NCBI GenBank assembly: GCA_002786025.1
Contig: NHNW01000056.1
Coordinates: forward strand, 186,001 to 250,000
From: Zasmidium citrigriseum
Taxonomy: Eukaryota; Ascomycota; Dothideomycetes; Mycosphaerellales; Mycosphaerellaceae
DNA length: 64,000 nt
Direction of reading: 5' to 3'
Shown here piece after piece: positions 1 through 10,676 of this stretch (positions within the stretch are counted from its first letter, which is position 1; each line of letters opens with the position of its first letter). The notes beneath the pieces were generated by a model, which had not been told where the DNA came from, searched no databases, and saw nothing but the letters and a program-made list of their open reading frames with translations. A program made the translations under genes and the position numbers.

Positions 1-833
1 ACCAGATTGAAACCCCATGCCTCGCCGGTGGATTCGGTGGTGGTTGGCGAGACCAGAGCGAAGAATGGGTTGTGGATATGTGAGGAATAGCCCACAGTGC
101 TGCGGAAGCTGGTCTCGCCGTAGGTGACCTTGCGCTTGTTGCGTCTCCTCTCAGCGGCCCAATCGCCCTGCAGTTCGATCAGGTCGAGATCGAGGTTTGG
201 CATGTCGAGACTGATGCTGGCGGCTCGCTCGATGACAATCTCTTCAGATCCGTTGTTGTGGATCTGGAAGCTCCTGGCAATGGCATTGTATTTCGGGAAG
301 ACCGAGTAAGATAGCACGGCGGTGATGTCGGAGTAGTTGTCGTACATGGTCACTTGGATCGTCGAGACATCGCCATCTTCGCCGTAAGTAGCCGGAAGAC
401 CTGGAAGAGCAGGCTTGCCTTGCATGATCTCATGAGATTGGTAGTGGAAAGCAGACACAGTATTCCCATCGGCGTGCTGGATGTGGATGGCCGGGAGACG
501 GAAGTCGCTGCGGCCAATGTCTGGGAACTCTCGTCTGAGGTTGCCCAGGCCGTCGACCCAGCCGCTTGGAGAGATGGTGGCGGCAGGAGTGAAGTCGTCG
601 GCAGGGCCTCCAAAGTGGTCGGACAAGAGGTCGCCGGTCTCCTCGTCGACGTGGAAAAGATACGACATGCCATCAGCCGTGAGGGTGAAGTTCGTGCCAT
701 CGGCGGTGATGACTGTTCCCATCAAAAGTCAGCCATTGCCACCAGAAAGTGAATATGTCCAAAACATACCATCCTGTCCCAAAGCCAGGCCGGCCAGAGA
801 GGCCAATGCGGATAAACCCAAGACGCTCTTCAT
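1..833 (-). CDS. Secreted GH36 alpha-galactosidase, N-terminal part (3' end outside window)
   Basis: Exon 1 is 833..770 and exon 2 runs from 712 to the left edge; the 57-nt intron has a GTATGT donor and an ACAG acceptor (phase 1). The product starts with a signal peptide (MKSVLGLSALASLAGLALG) and continues in the N-terminal beta-sandwich of fungal AglC-type enzymes, including the stretches LPAIHIQHADG, AFHYQSHEIMQGKPALPGLP and GWVDGLGNLRREFPDIGRSDFR. These resemble family 36 enzymes that release terminal alpha-galactose from galacto-oligosaccharides outside the cell. The catalytic barrel is not in the window. The reading frame is intact for all 258 visible codons. Family assignment rests on remembered family sequence; no search was run. 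Confidence 0.85.
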
Positions 834-1871
834 ATTGTCAGCTCCAACCTCGCAGTCTCACTCACACGCAGCAAAGAGTCTGCAGAACGTGGAGGCCATG
901 CGGCTCTTATACACTTTTCGCAATGCCGGTACCTGGGCGCTTGGCGGAGGAACAAGTCTGCGGGGAAGAAGATGGCAAAGGCCGGGATGTGGACACGTGA
1001 GGTGATGGACTCGTTGTTGCCATGCGGACGGCTTGGGCGGGCCTATTACCGGTGATATTCCGCAGGTCTTCTTTCTCTGCATTGGTCCATATTCGAATCG
1101 CGGGCAGGCGCGGAGATGGACAGAGAGACCGTCTTAATCGAAAGAGTAGCCACTTGTGATTTGACGACTTCGGGTTTCTTCCGAGCGAGTGGAGGAACAG
1201 GAACAGTTCTGAATCGTGGTGGTCCGGGGACTGCAGGCATTTGCAAAAGCTGGGGGCGAGATTTTGCGGAGAAGTCTGCCTCTTTCGTTCAGGCCATCGA
1301 ATGCGAGATCCTTCGTCGGTCCCATCCTTCATCAACATCACCGCCAGCAGCAGCATCACTTCCATCGAATTCATCAAAGCCATCAATCGACAATGCCATC
1401 TTCTAGCAAGTCGTACGGCTTCACCTCTCCTCCGCGCCCGCCTTGACACCTCCGCATGGTACGACAAATCCCCACAGCCCCAGGCCGGTGTCTTTTCGGT
1501 GAGACTGAGCATCGGAATGTGCGTCCACTTCTTGGGTCCTCATCAATGCTGAATTTCACCTGTTCGTGAGAGAGACATATCGGTCCTCCACTGTGGCCAA
1601 GAGGCGTTGTTGATGGGTCTTCGATGCCAATGCTGAGGGTAGTTTGTGGAGGGAAATATGAGGGCGGATTGGTCGGATTCAGACAGTATCTTCAGGATCA
1701 CATCGCCACATGACTACGATGCCCGAAGGGAGCATTGAAGAAGGAGAACGAGGTGAAGTCAAAAATTGCCAAAGGCGAGAAATATCACCAACCTCGCCAA
1801 CGCTGACATCAGCTTCATACGCAAGCAAAACCCCCCCTCAGGGATGTGACATTCACCTCACGTCCTCATCC
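834..1871. other. Intergenic, about 1.0 kb
   Basis: Upstream of the alpha-galactosidase and downstream of the membrane-protein gene. Open frames here have no family resemblance or plausible start context. No repeat was seen. Confidence 0.6.
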
Positions 1872-2982
1872 TCATCGTTCATCTCGTCGACTCTCCTCAC
1901 CAATACTAGGCAAGATCCCCTTCATCTCCCTCACCTCCCCGGGGCTCCTCACAACTGGCACCTCCCACCCACCGACATCCCCCTCCAACTCCACCACAAC
2001 ACCCGCATCAACCTCATGCGGTTTCGTCGCTCCCGGAACCTCATATATCGCCTCATCAGTCCCCAGTTCAGCTCGAACCTTACTCTCCCCAGGCAGCTCT
2101 GGTTTGTCGATCCAGGTCGAGTCTTGGAGTTCTGGCTGGTGTTGTTGCTGCTGTTTCTTCCGCTTATGCCGTTTCCAGAATATGAAGGCGACGATGCCTG
2201 CGATGAGGAGTGTGCCGAGGGAGATGCCTACGCCGATGCCGGCTTTTGCTCCGACGTTTAGATCTTTCTGTTCTGCGGGTTCTGCTGAAGGAGATGCTGA
2301 TGTTGGTGCGGGCGTGATACTCAAACTCGCACGAGATGTCGACGAAGGACTCAGAACACTCAAATCCGAGGACTGCCACCCAACAACCACTGAACTCGCC
2401 TTCTGGAAGAAAGTCCCCGTATAAGCCTCCGTCTCAGTACGATTGATGATCGTAAGTGTCGTGGTCACCACCTGCGAACAATTCCCAGTGGCCATCAACT
2501 CCATCGACCTGTCTCATCGTCAGCACACTGCCCTCATCCCCACCTCATGAAAAGACATACCCAGGACAACAAGTCGCCCACGTCAACTCCCCACTAACAC
2601 TACTCGCCTTAGTCGCATACCCCTCAAAACACACCCCGGGCGAATAAACCGTATCGCTCCCCGCGCGATTACTCAGAATCACATTCGTCTCCATCGCTCC
2701 ATCGCTCGGCCAGCATTCGGGTTTGAAACCTCGCACCGCCATGATCATCCCGTCGAGGACTGTGTCGTTGCCCTCTGGCGCGAGGGTGTAGGTCGGCGCG
2801 GAGCATTCTGCGGATGGGGTGAAGGTTGTGGTGAGCGGGAGGGTGTAGCGCGTGTAGCCGACGTAGGCGTCGAAGGCGCCGCCGGCGGAGGTGCTGGTCA
2901 TCCTCCCTCGTGGAGGCGAGTGTCCATCGTGGAGATTCTCTGCTGGCGGGAGGATGAAGGACTGTTTTGTTCGAAATGCCAT
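1872..2982 (-). CDS. Single-pass membrane protein, function unknown
   Basis: Two exons, 2982..2561 and 2508..1872, joined across a 52-nt intron (GTATGT donor, GAGACAG acceptor, phase 2), give 352 aa. The N-terminal half contains about seven cysteines (FKPECWPSDG, GVCFEGY, ATCCPG) and looks like an extracellular domain. A Ser/Thr-rich stretch then leads into one membrane segment (AGIGVGISLGTLLIAGIVAF), a basic stop-transfer (KRHKRKK) and a Gln-rich and acidic tail of about 90 residues. This is the layout of fungal cell-wall sensor-like proteins (Mid2/WSC type), but no named domain is recognised. No signal peptide is visible after either ATG (2982 or 2901), so a short upstream exon may be missing. 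Confidence 0.7.
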
Positions 2983-3198
2983 GCCCTACGTCAGCTAGAT
3001 GAAGCCGACGTCGCACAACATCTTCGCAGGCACTGTGATATTCAGCCGCAGCGCAAGCAACTCCCCATCGGCTCGATCGAGTTATCCGGATTGCCTTGGC
3101 TGCTGTTTTGGGAGTCGAATCCCAGTTCGTCGTGCATGTGCCAAGGGCACAAGCAGGACCACCTTTCCGTGTGCCGTCTCGCTTGCTGGTCCTTATCA

Positions 3199-4497
3199 TC
3201 ACTTCACCATCTCCAAGATCTCCAGGACTTGCGCCTTCGTCGTCAGTGGCCTTGGACTTGTTGCACACCAGCGGTCATGCAGGGAGTTCTCTGCGAGTTG
3301 GGAGAGTTTGTCTTCGCCTTCGACACCCACGGCTGTGAGACTTCTCGGCATGCCGAGCGTGGTGATGATAAGATCCAGTGCATCGCCCAGATCACTTCCT
3401 TCCTGCTTCAGCCCTTTCGCCTGCAACGCTTCTTTGACCTTCTCATCCTCCCAAAGAACCTGACACATCCTCCTCTGCTTTTCCCCATTCACGCTCACAT
3501 TATACTTACAAACTGCCGGCAACAATACACAACTCGTCTCTCCATGCCCGACACCCATCGGACCCAACTGATGTCCAATCCCATGACTGGCGCCCATTGG
3601 CACGCCATGCTGGAAGACGACACTCATGGCTTCGATGACGGCCATCTGACAATCGAATCTCGCCTTCAGATCTCCAGGATCGGCTTTTGTGCGTAAGAGT
3701 CCAGGGACGAGTAACCTCAACCCCTTCGCGGCATTCGCATCACTGGCTTCAGTACTCTGCAAAGAACACAACGCTTCAACGCAATGATCCATAGCTCGCA
3801 CGCCGAATTGCAACCAGACATGCTCCGGCGTAGAAGTCGTGAGTTCGGGATCCAAGATCACGAGTGCCGGGCCGACGGTCGGATGGCCGAAGCCGTATTT
3901 CCGGTGATTCTCATCATTCGTCCCACCGCCAAGGAAGGAGTACTCGCCGCCGGAGAGGGAGGTCGGGATGCTGATGATGGGTATTGTGGGGGCGTTGAGG
4001 TCGGGGCGTTGGGTGGACCAGTCGTCGCCGGAGTGGAGATTGTCGAGGTCGGCGAAGGTGTGTGCGTTGTTTGCTAGGGCCTGGGGAGCGTCAGTCCAAC
4101 CCACGTCTGTGTTGGTGATGAGGGCCTCGAGGCTCACCGTGGCGATAATCTTGGCCCCGTCCGTGAGGCTGCCAGCCCCCACGGTGACAATCAAATCTGC
4201 CCGCGCTTCCCTTGCCGACTGGGTGACTTCCAATATCTCACTCCACAGGGTGTGCGGTTTCATGCCATACCTGGTCCCCGCCAGTCGATCACCAAGGGCC
4301 ACCTGGAGCTTTTTGACGAAGTCGGTGTTTCGTGACAGAGATGCAGATGCGATGATATACACACGAGAAGCTTTGAAGGTATGTGAAACGTGCTTGACGC
4401 ATGATTCGATGTAGGAAAGACCGTAGGAGATGTGTGGGTAGCCGCTGCTGTATGCAGGGCGATAGACCTCGCTGTCGCTCGATACTTGGCTCGACAT
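3199..4497 (-). CDS. Iron-containing alcohol dehydrogenase / maleylacetate-reductase-type enzyme
   Basis: An intact 432-aa frame; the start is the first ATG (MSSQVSSDSE), because the longer frame opens with TTG. The N-terminal half has the dinucleotide-binding part with TVGAGSLTDGAK, followed by IPTSLSGGEYS. The C-terminal half is the all-helical metal-binding domain with AMDHCVEAL and HGIGHQLGPMGVGHGETS, which supply the Asp and three His typical of this superfamily. The MDHxVE and HxLGxxxxxxHGE spacing is closer to maleylacetate reductases (aromatic-ring degradation, NAD(P)H-dependent) than to fermentative ADHs. Likely cytosolic. The substrate cannot be told from the sequence. It is convergent with nothing nearby and lies head-to-tail with the 1872-2982 gene. 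Confidence 0.85.
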   Translation of the reverse strand: MSSQVSSDSEVYRPAYSSGYPHISYGLSYIESCVKHVSHTFKASRVYIIASASLSRNTDFVKKLQVALGDRLAGTRYGMKPHTLWSEILEVTQSAREARADLIVTVGAGSLTDGAKIIATVSLEALITNTDVGWTDAPQALANNAHTFADLDNLHSGDDWSTQRPDLNAPTIPIISIPTSLSGGEYSFLGGGTNDENHRKYGFGHPTVGPALVILDPELTTSTPEHVWLQFGVRAMDHCVEALCSLQSTEASDANAAKGLRLLVPGLLRTKADPGDLKARFDCQMAVIEAMSVVFQHGVPMGASHGIGHQLGPMGVGHGETSCVLLPAVCKYNVSVNGEKQRRMCQVLWEDEKVKEALQAKGLKQEGSDLGDALDLIITTLGMPRSLTAVGVEGEDKLSQLAENSLHDRWCATSPRPLTTKAQVLEILEMVK

Positions 4498-5099
4498 AGT
4501 GATGTGAAACGGGAACAAGATGGCCTGCAGTTTGGGAAAGAGTACAAAGAGACATATAGAGTTTCACTTACCCCGCTTCCCTGTTGAGGTCCTTTCCAGC
4601 GGTGCGATGTTGGAGGTGCTCGGACTCCTGTGTTCACAGGTTCGAGAGCTTGATAAGATGCTTACCATGTCACGAGGCATGCCAGCGTGTTTGGCTTCAT
4701 GAGGGTGTTGGCACAGTTCCTGATATGGTCAGCAGCCATCAGCAACCCTCAAGCCCTCGAGCATCGACTCCGCCCAAATTGCCCCATGAGGCATATCGAT
4801 CAGGGAATCGTCATGCTGCTGGCTGGTTGCTGCTCCAAATGAAGAACAAGGGATCTCGCAGCCGGTCCTTGCGTGGTTGTTAAAGGCCTGTCACACCAAG
4901 TCCGATTCGTGGAGATGGCGAATATGCTTGGCATGGGGGCGTGTGTGATTGGCGATACCAAAACATCGCGGTTCAGGGAATGGCGAACGCGTCGCCATGG
5001 TTCTTAAACGCGAGAGGGCGTTGGACGTGTCCGCGTCTGTTCTCTTCACTGCATCTTCAACTTTGAGCAACGCCTCATCAAGTTCTTCCGCATACCACA
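4498..5099. other. Intergenic, 0.6 kb
   Basis: Divergent promoter region between the dehydrogenase gene and the small coiled-coil gene at 5100. No other feature seen. Confidence 0.5.
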
Positions 5100-5758
5100 A
5101 TGGGCTCCAACAGCACGAGCACAAAGACTCCCTCGGCCTTCAACCCAGGCTATCGTAAGCCCACCGCAGCAGTCGTGGGGACCATCGAAGCACCTCGCGG
5201 ACATGGCATTGGACCGTCCCACACGGCGCAGATGACTGCCCTCAACAACAAGGTCCAGTATGAGAAAAACGTCTATGGAGCGTTGGAGGGCCATCTCTTG
5301 CTTCAAGAGAAGGAGAATGAATACCTGTGCCTCAAGATATCCCGCCTGGACCGTCAACTCCAGCGGACAAGACAAGAGAGGGACATTCTTGTATTGAGGC
5401 AGTATGCCAGCCAGCAGGAGATCCAGGTGGAGCAAGCCGAGAAGCGCAAGTCGAGTCCGTCCGTGGTATGGATGTTACTGACCAGTTTCCAGAGCTTTAT
5501 GACAACCATGGCATCGAGCCGCTGAATGTTTTATCGAGGTCTCGCGAAAAGCGGCGGATCATGGAAGTGGACACTCCAGATACCGGACGCAGTCCCAGTC
5601 CGCCCAAGGCACCTCGCCGCCCGGCTAATAAGAAGGACAAGTTTGGATGTGCGTCGGATGCTTCGAAGTCGTCGGAGGAACCTTCTTCATCGGCGTCTGA
5701 GAAGACTTCTCATCCTGATATGGTGGACTTGAGTGACAGCACTGATGATGAGTTGTGA
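5100..5758 (+). CDS. Small coiled-coil protein, intron or frameshift unresolved
   Basis: The frame opened by ATG 5100 (MGSNSTSTKTPSAFNPGYRK) codes for a clear coiled coil (EKNVYGALEGHLLLQEKENE and onward to QVEQAEKRK, about residues 55-125) but stops at 5525. A second frame, in use from about 5486 (FPELYDNHGIEPLNVLSRS) to the stop at 5758, carries a basic/acidic Ser-rich tail ending SDSTDDEL. Both halves have coding-like composition, so they probably belong to one protein of about 190 aa. Joining them needs an intron whose length leaves a remainder of 2 on division by 3; 5391..5485 fits but its branch site is poor. A frameshift mutation is the alternative. Function unknown. Confidence 0.45.
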
Positions 5759-7233
5759 TCTTGCCAGTCGGATATGGTTACTGTCTCAGGGCTCGTAGCA
5801 GGCGTCAGCTCTAACTTCTGCGACCAGTGTAGTTATAATGCATGATTGAGCGTTGGGGGTTCTTTGACCTTCATCGACTTACCTGTCGTCCTCTGATCCA
5901 GCGGCAAGAAAGCAAGTGAATGCTGCACTTTACCATACGAGGTATGTGATCCAAGAAGTGAAGCGTCTTTTCATGACTCGTGCAAGACAGCCAAGCAGCC
6001 AACCTGTACTTGGCTCTTCGAACAACGCGAGAGCTGCTTCTCCCTGGCTGGTCGTGATAGGCCAGTGTCCAAGTAATGATTATTATCGGACTTCCACGGT
6101 CTGCTCATCGAGTTGGTCAAGTGACTGTCAAGCATTTGAAATGCCAGCCTAGGGGCGAGGTGGTAGAATCAGGAGCTCAACGGTCGCTTCCAATCCCTTA
6201 GATGACATGATGCTTCCACGTTTGGACGATGCCGCGATTATTGTGTATCGGACATGCTCTCTCGAAGAATACGGCGGAGGATGGCAAATGATGCATGCTA
6301 CATTGGCCTGCAGATGGTAGTTGATGACCTGCAGGAGGAGCTCGCCAAGTCGGACAACGAGTGGAGAAGCCGTGGCCGTTTTGAGCGAGTCGTCTCCCAC
6401 AATCGATGGTGGTGTAAACAAACACGGTTTTCTCGCCTCGTGATGGCCGCACAAAGATAGCACCCTCGTGGCAGAGGAAGTCCGGCGGATGACAGACAGG
6501 AGCAGGGGCCGACGTCCGGATTTTCTGGATGATTCTTGCTTTGGTGGTGTTTTTTGGCGAAGAGCGGAAAGTTTGATGCGAACAACGTTGCGAACACGTC
6601 TCAGAACCGTGGGGCATCGTGAGCGTATCGCGGTTCGTGTCTGCGATTGCATATCGATCGCTCGAACGTCATCGTCTTCGAATATCGTCTTGGTGTGAAG
6701 GACAGGCACAAATAGGTCGTCGACGCCGCCAATGTTGATGTTTGATGGATTCTGCCGCTCCGGACAATGACGCCTCGGCATGGTTGACAGCTTGGGATGA
6801 CCTTGCATGCCCTCGTGCCCGCCTGCCAACTTCTGCGTCCAGCTCTGCGTGCATAACGACGACTGGTTCTTCTGAATCTTCTCCTTCTCCTTCGCCACGG
6901 CCAGGAGAAGGGCGACTCCTGGCAGGATCGTTCGTTGGCAGAGACATTGCAAACTCTGCCGTCGCCCAGCGCGCATCGATTGGCGGTCGTTGGTTGTGTA
7001 GCGAAGATCTGCGGGCGCTGGCGTGATCTCAGCTCGGCTGTCCCACGCCTCACCAGCTCCGCCCACCGACGACGACACTTCTGACTTCTCGCCCACGCCT
7101 GGCGGGCTGACAGGACGTTGCGCCTTTCTGCCCTGAGGCTCCCGCAAACATCTCCTCCGTCGCCCGGCTGCGACTGGAGTTCGACTCGTCTTCTTCTTCT
7201 GCTGCAGCTGGACGTCTGCACTCTTGCATCAAC
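5759..7233. other. Intergenic, 1.5 kb
   Basis: Long frames on both strands (for example 6149-7147 minus) are Arg/Ser-rich shadow frames without a family. The last 150 bases are a pyrimidine-rich leader of the downstream membrane-protein gene. Nothing else seen. Confidence 0.5.
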
Positions 7234-8496
7234 ATGGGCTCGCATCGCCGGCGACAGCTCCAGTTCGTCGAGGGCGGCGGCGTCTTCATCGACCGCGCCT
7301 TTCCCTTCTCGCAGGATTCGAACGACGACGACGGATTGAGCGGGACTTCGACTCAGGACAATGCCTTCAGCACTCCCACCGACGATAGCGCATCGATTTC
7401 GACGAGCATTGGCTTGGACAGCGCGACCACCGAAACACTGAACGGCAGCGGCGACACGCTGAGCTTAGTCGTAGTCAGCACCGTTTACGATGGCGGCGAT
7501 CCGGTGACCTCGTACTCTGCGACCATGTCATCTCTACCCACCACTACTACTGCTGCCCAGTCGGCCCAGACGACTTCTTCCTCCACCATGGCGCCGCAGA
7601 CGACCTCTACCGGCGATCCCGCGACGGCCGGCGAAGCTACCAAATCGTCTACACCTACCTCGCTTTCTGTCGAGCATCACCACGATGACGATCTGTCCAA
7701 GGGCGAGCTTGCGGCGGCGATTGTGGTACCGATCGTGGTTGTGATCGCGCTTCTCGCGCTCATTTTCCTCTGCTTCCGGCGACGACGAAAGCAGCAGCGT
7801 GGGGAACGAGCAGGTAGCTTGGGTGCAACATTCATACCGGCATCGATTAAAGAGAAGTGGACTTCGATACGCACGAGCAATACGTCAGCACGACATGAAG
7901 AGCCCGTCTTGACCAACACCCAAAACAACGCCTACAACACTGGACTTGATACATCATCTCACGGCTCCGGCGATCGATCTGGGCAGCATAGTGGTGAATA
8001 CACACCTGGAAGGAGATCAGAAGGCGGGACAACATTCGTGCAACCTCCTCCGCCCTACAACACTGATCCACCTGCTCCGTCTCTGCCGCAGATGCGCCAG
8101 AACACACCTCTCAGCATGTCTCTCGATATGCCGCGCGAGCCGTCGGCTGCACATCCAAACGACATACAGCTATCGCCACTATCTCAAATCCACGACGCAC
8201 CTTCAGCAGCTGCGCTACTCGCAATGCCCTTGGATCCACCACAACCTTCCTCCCGCTCTGCGCGCAGCATCACCTCGACTCTCTACTCCGACACGGCCAG
8301 CGTACACTCCGCCCGAGCAGCGCGCATGTCTGTGGGCGGTCCTCACATGATCCAGTCCCAACCAAGTGTTTCTCGCAGCGGGAGCGGGTCTGGCGATCCC
8401 TTCGACACCGGGGCAAACACCCCAATCACCCCCTTGAGTACACGAGATCAGGAACCCGTCTCACCGCTGGAGCGAGAGAGACATGATGCCTCATGA
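7234..8496 (+). CDS. Single-pass membrane protein with Ser/Thr-rich ectodomain
   Basis: An intronless 420-aa frame from ATG 7234. Residues 35-150 are Ser/Thr-rich (mucin-like, probably O-mannosylated), followed by an HHHDDD patch. A membrane segment lies at about 158-181 (AAAIVVPIVVVIALLALIFL), followed by FRRRRKQQR. The cytoplasmic tail of about 235 residues is disordered, rich in Pro/Ser/Gln, with FVQPPPPYN, a possible WW- or SH3-type ligand. The architecture matches fungal stress-sensor-like or adhesin-like membrane proteins, but no named domain is seen. The N-terminus (MGSHRRRQLQFVEGGGVF) is not a classical signal peptide, so the outside-in orientation is inferred from the charge distribution. 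Confidence 0.7.
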   Translation: MGSHRRRQLQFVEGGGVFIDRAFPFSQDSNDDDGLSGTSTQDNAFSTPTDDSASISTSIGLDSATTETLNGSGDTLSLVVVSTVYDGGDPVTSYSATMSSLPTTTTAAQSAQTTSSSTMAPQTTSTGDPATAGEATKSSTPTSLSVEHHHDDDLSKGELAAAIVVPIVVVIALLALIFLCFRRRRKQQRGERAGSLGATFIPASIKEKWTSIRTSNTSARHEEPVLTNTQNNAYNTGLDTSSHGSGDRSGQHSGEYTPGRRSEGGTTFVQPPPPYNTDPPAPSLPQMRQNTPLSMSLDMPREPSAAHPNDIQLSPLSQIHDAPSAAALLAMPLDPPQPSSRSARSITSTLYSDTASVHSARAARMSVGGPHMIQSQPSVSRSGSGSGDPFDTGANTPITPLSTRDQEPVSPLERERHDAS

Positions 8497-9445
8497 CACG
8501 ATGCGTGCGAAGTGTGAATAAACGTACAGGACAGGACAAACGGGACTTTGACTTTCCTCTGATGTTATCTACGAGCGATGGAGTTATGGCGTTCTTGCCC
8601 CCACGGTGGGATCGTTTCTGTGAAAATGAAAAGATGGATGAGGATTTCGGATGAAGAGAGAGCCTGTAGCTTCTTCGATACCATCAATGATGATGCGGCC
8701 GTGAGCTGCCTGAATGTACCAACATCGCCCTACCGGTTCGACTCGCAAATTTCAACGAAGGAAAGAAGTGCTCTTCCGCTCGGCGAAGCGCAAGATCAGG
8801 TAACGTACAGGTCTATGGTTGTTCCAAGCTGACATTGGCCTTAGCAATCACTTTCTCATCGTGCGCAGAACCGCCGTTCGTGCAGCGGGTCCATGCTCAA
8901 GATTGCTCGATTGAGCATAGCGAACATCTGCCTTTGAAGGCGAGGTCAACGAGTCTGCTATCGCTCACCAGCTTTTGACCGACATGCAAGCGCTGTGGCA
9001 CTCTTGGGCACGCCATGGCCCGTTTCATCGCAGACGCACCAACTGCAAGCCGCATGTCCAAGACCAACGACTGGGGCCAAACAGACAACGTTGACCGGTC
9101 ACACGACAGCCATCTGGCTGGGCTGACAAGTAGATGAAAAATCGCCGAAGCGCACAACCAGTCACGATCGTCACGCCAACACCGACTATGCAACCGTCTG
9201 GAATCTCTGTTCGTTGGTCCTCTCCCTCTTTAAGCGACACATCTCCAGCTGAAGCGTGGCTACGCAGAATTGATAATAAAAATGGACCTCGCGTGGCACG
9301 ATCGTCGCCGCTAGAGAATCCTTCGACTAGGGTCGCTGGGGCTGAACAAAGGCCTGCCAACACTACAAGATCTTGCCTGTCTGTCGTGCCTGGACAGAGG
9401 AGTCACAACCTGGCCTTCCTCCTTCGCAGCCTCCAGTCCATCGCG
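8497..9445. other. Intergenic, 0.95 kb
   Basis: Between two co-directional membrane-protein genes. In-frame extension upstream of ATG 9446 back to 9134 is considered 5' leader because it precedes the signal peptide. Nothing else seen. Confidence 0.5.
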
Positions 9446-10405
9446 ATGGTATCCCTGAAGAACCTCCTACTAGCGACCCTTGCGATCGAGCTTTCAGCGG
9501 CGGATTATACGAACTTCTACTTCAACGCCTCGAATGGCTGTCCAGATCTTGGGATTGCATGTCAGGCGCCCGGGTCGATGTGTGCATACGACAGCGTGAA
9601 CGACAAGTATTATTGTTGCTCGGGATCAAACTACGACATCTGTCGGGCGTTTGCGGCGGATTGTCTGGGGAGTGACGGGGGGCCGAGTACCAGCCAGCAG
9701 GAGTGTAGTTCGGGGAGCAGCAGTTGGTGTTGTTTGAGCGAAAGCAATGAGAGATGTACCAGTCGCAATGGTGAGTCTAGAAGACTGTATGATGGGGTTG
9801 CAAGGTGACTGACAATGCGAATAGGCCAAATCAACGTCTGTGTTGCGACGCAGGATAACCCGATCGCTGCGGTTCCTGAACTACTCATGAATGAGACCTT
9901 TTCGTCTCTGTCTGCGGCCAATCCTTCGGCGACGACGTACTCGGTTGACGTCGACTCCCTTGCAGCGAGAGCAACGGCTTCGTCTACATCGTCTTCGAGT
10001 TCAACAGCCACCTCTTCAACGGCTTCAGCGTCATCAACCGCCACGCAAATTCCTACCTCAGATGACTCCTCCCTCTCCGGTGGCGCCATCGCAGGCATCG
10101 TCGTCGGCTGCGTCGCCGGAATCGCACTCATAGCAGGACTCGTCTGGTTCCTCCTCCGCCGTCGACGAAATAGCAAGGCTTCGAACGTTCCGCCATCCTC
10201 GCCGATCAATGCCGAGAAACGCGATCACTTCGGCTCACCGTCGCCTGGCGTCCATACACCTGCTCCGCAGTATCAATTGGCTGAGATGCAGGGGACGAGG
10301 GAGATCAGCGAGATGTCTGATAGTTCGAATAAAGGGTTGCTTGGACATAGCGAGCCGAGTGAGCTGCCTTCTGGACCGCAGGGGCCGAGAGAGTTGCCCG
10401 GATAG
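9446..10405 (+). CDS. Cys-rich type I membrane protein
   Basis: Two exons, 9446..9770 and 9825..10405 (54-nt intron, GTGAGT donor, CTGAC branch, ATAG acceptor, phase 1), give 301 aa. A signal peptide (MVSLKNLLLATLAIELSA) leads into a domain of about 100 residues with about eleven cysteines (NGCPDLGIAC, MCAYDS, YCCSGS, SSWCCLSES, NVCVAT). A Ser/Thr linker (150-190) precedes a membrane segment at about 195-219 (GIVVGCVAGIALIAGLVWFL) and RRRR. The tail contains Pro/Ser and YQLAEM. The Cys pattern resembles small secreted Cys-rich domains of fungal surface proteins, but no family name is certain. It shares its overall plan with the 1872-2982, 7234-8496 and 54076-55123 genes. Confidence 0.75.
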
Positions 10406-10676
10406 TTTAAAGTGGTCGATACGATCGATGACTTGCCAGTGTGCAACCGAGTGCGGCAGTAACATTCGTCCTCATCTTCACGATGTGATGTGATTGATGC
10501 CTCCCAGGCGAGGCCGCCAGACGAAGGAAGAGGACCAAACTTTCGAACCCTGAGGCATCACGAATCCTTCACGACGCCAAAGCAACTCAAAGTCTGCACA
10601 GCCATCACAACACCTTCCCTCCACTGTTTCAAAATTTCTCCCACGATCCGTCAACAGTCCAGTTCAAACCTCAACC

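Noticed and set aside
5046..5435. 129-aa minus-strand ORF
   Set aside because: Antisense to the coiled-coil coding sequence; Leu-rich because of Glu/Gln codons on the other strand.
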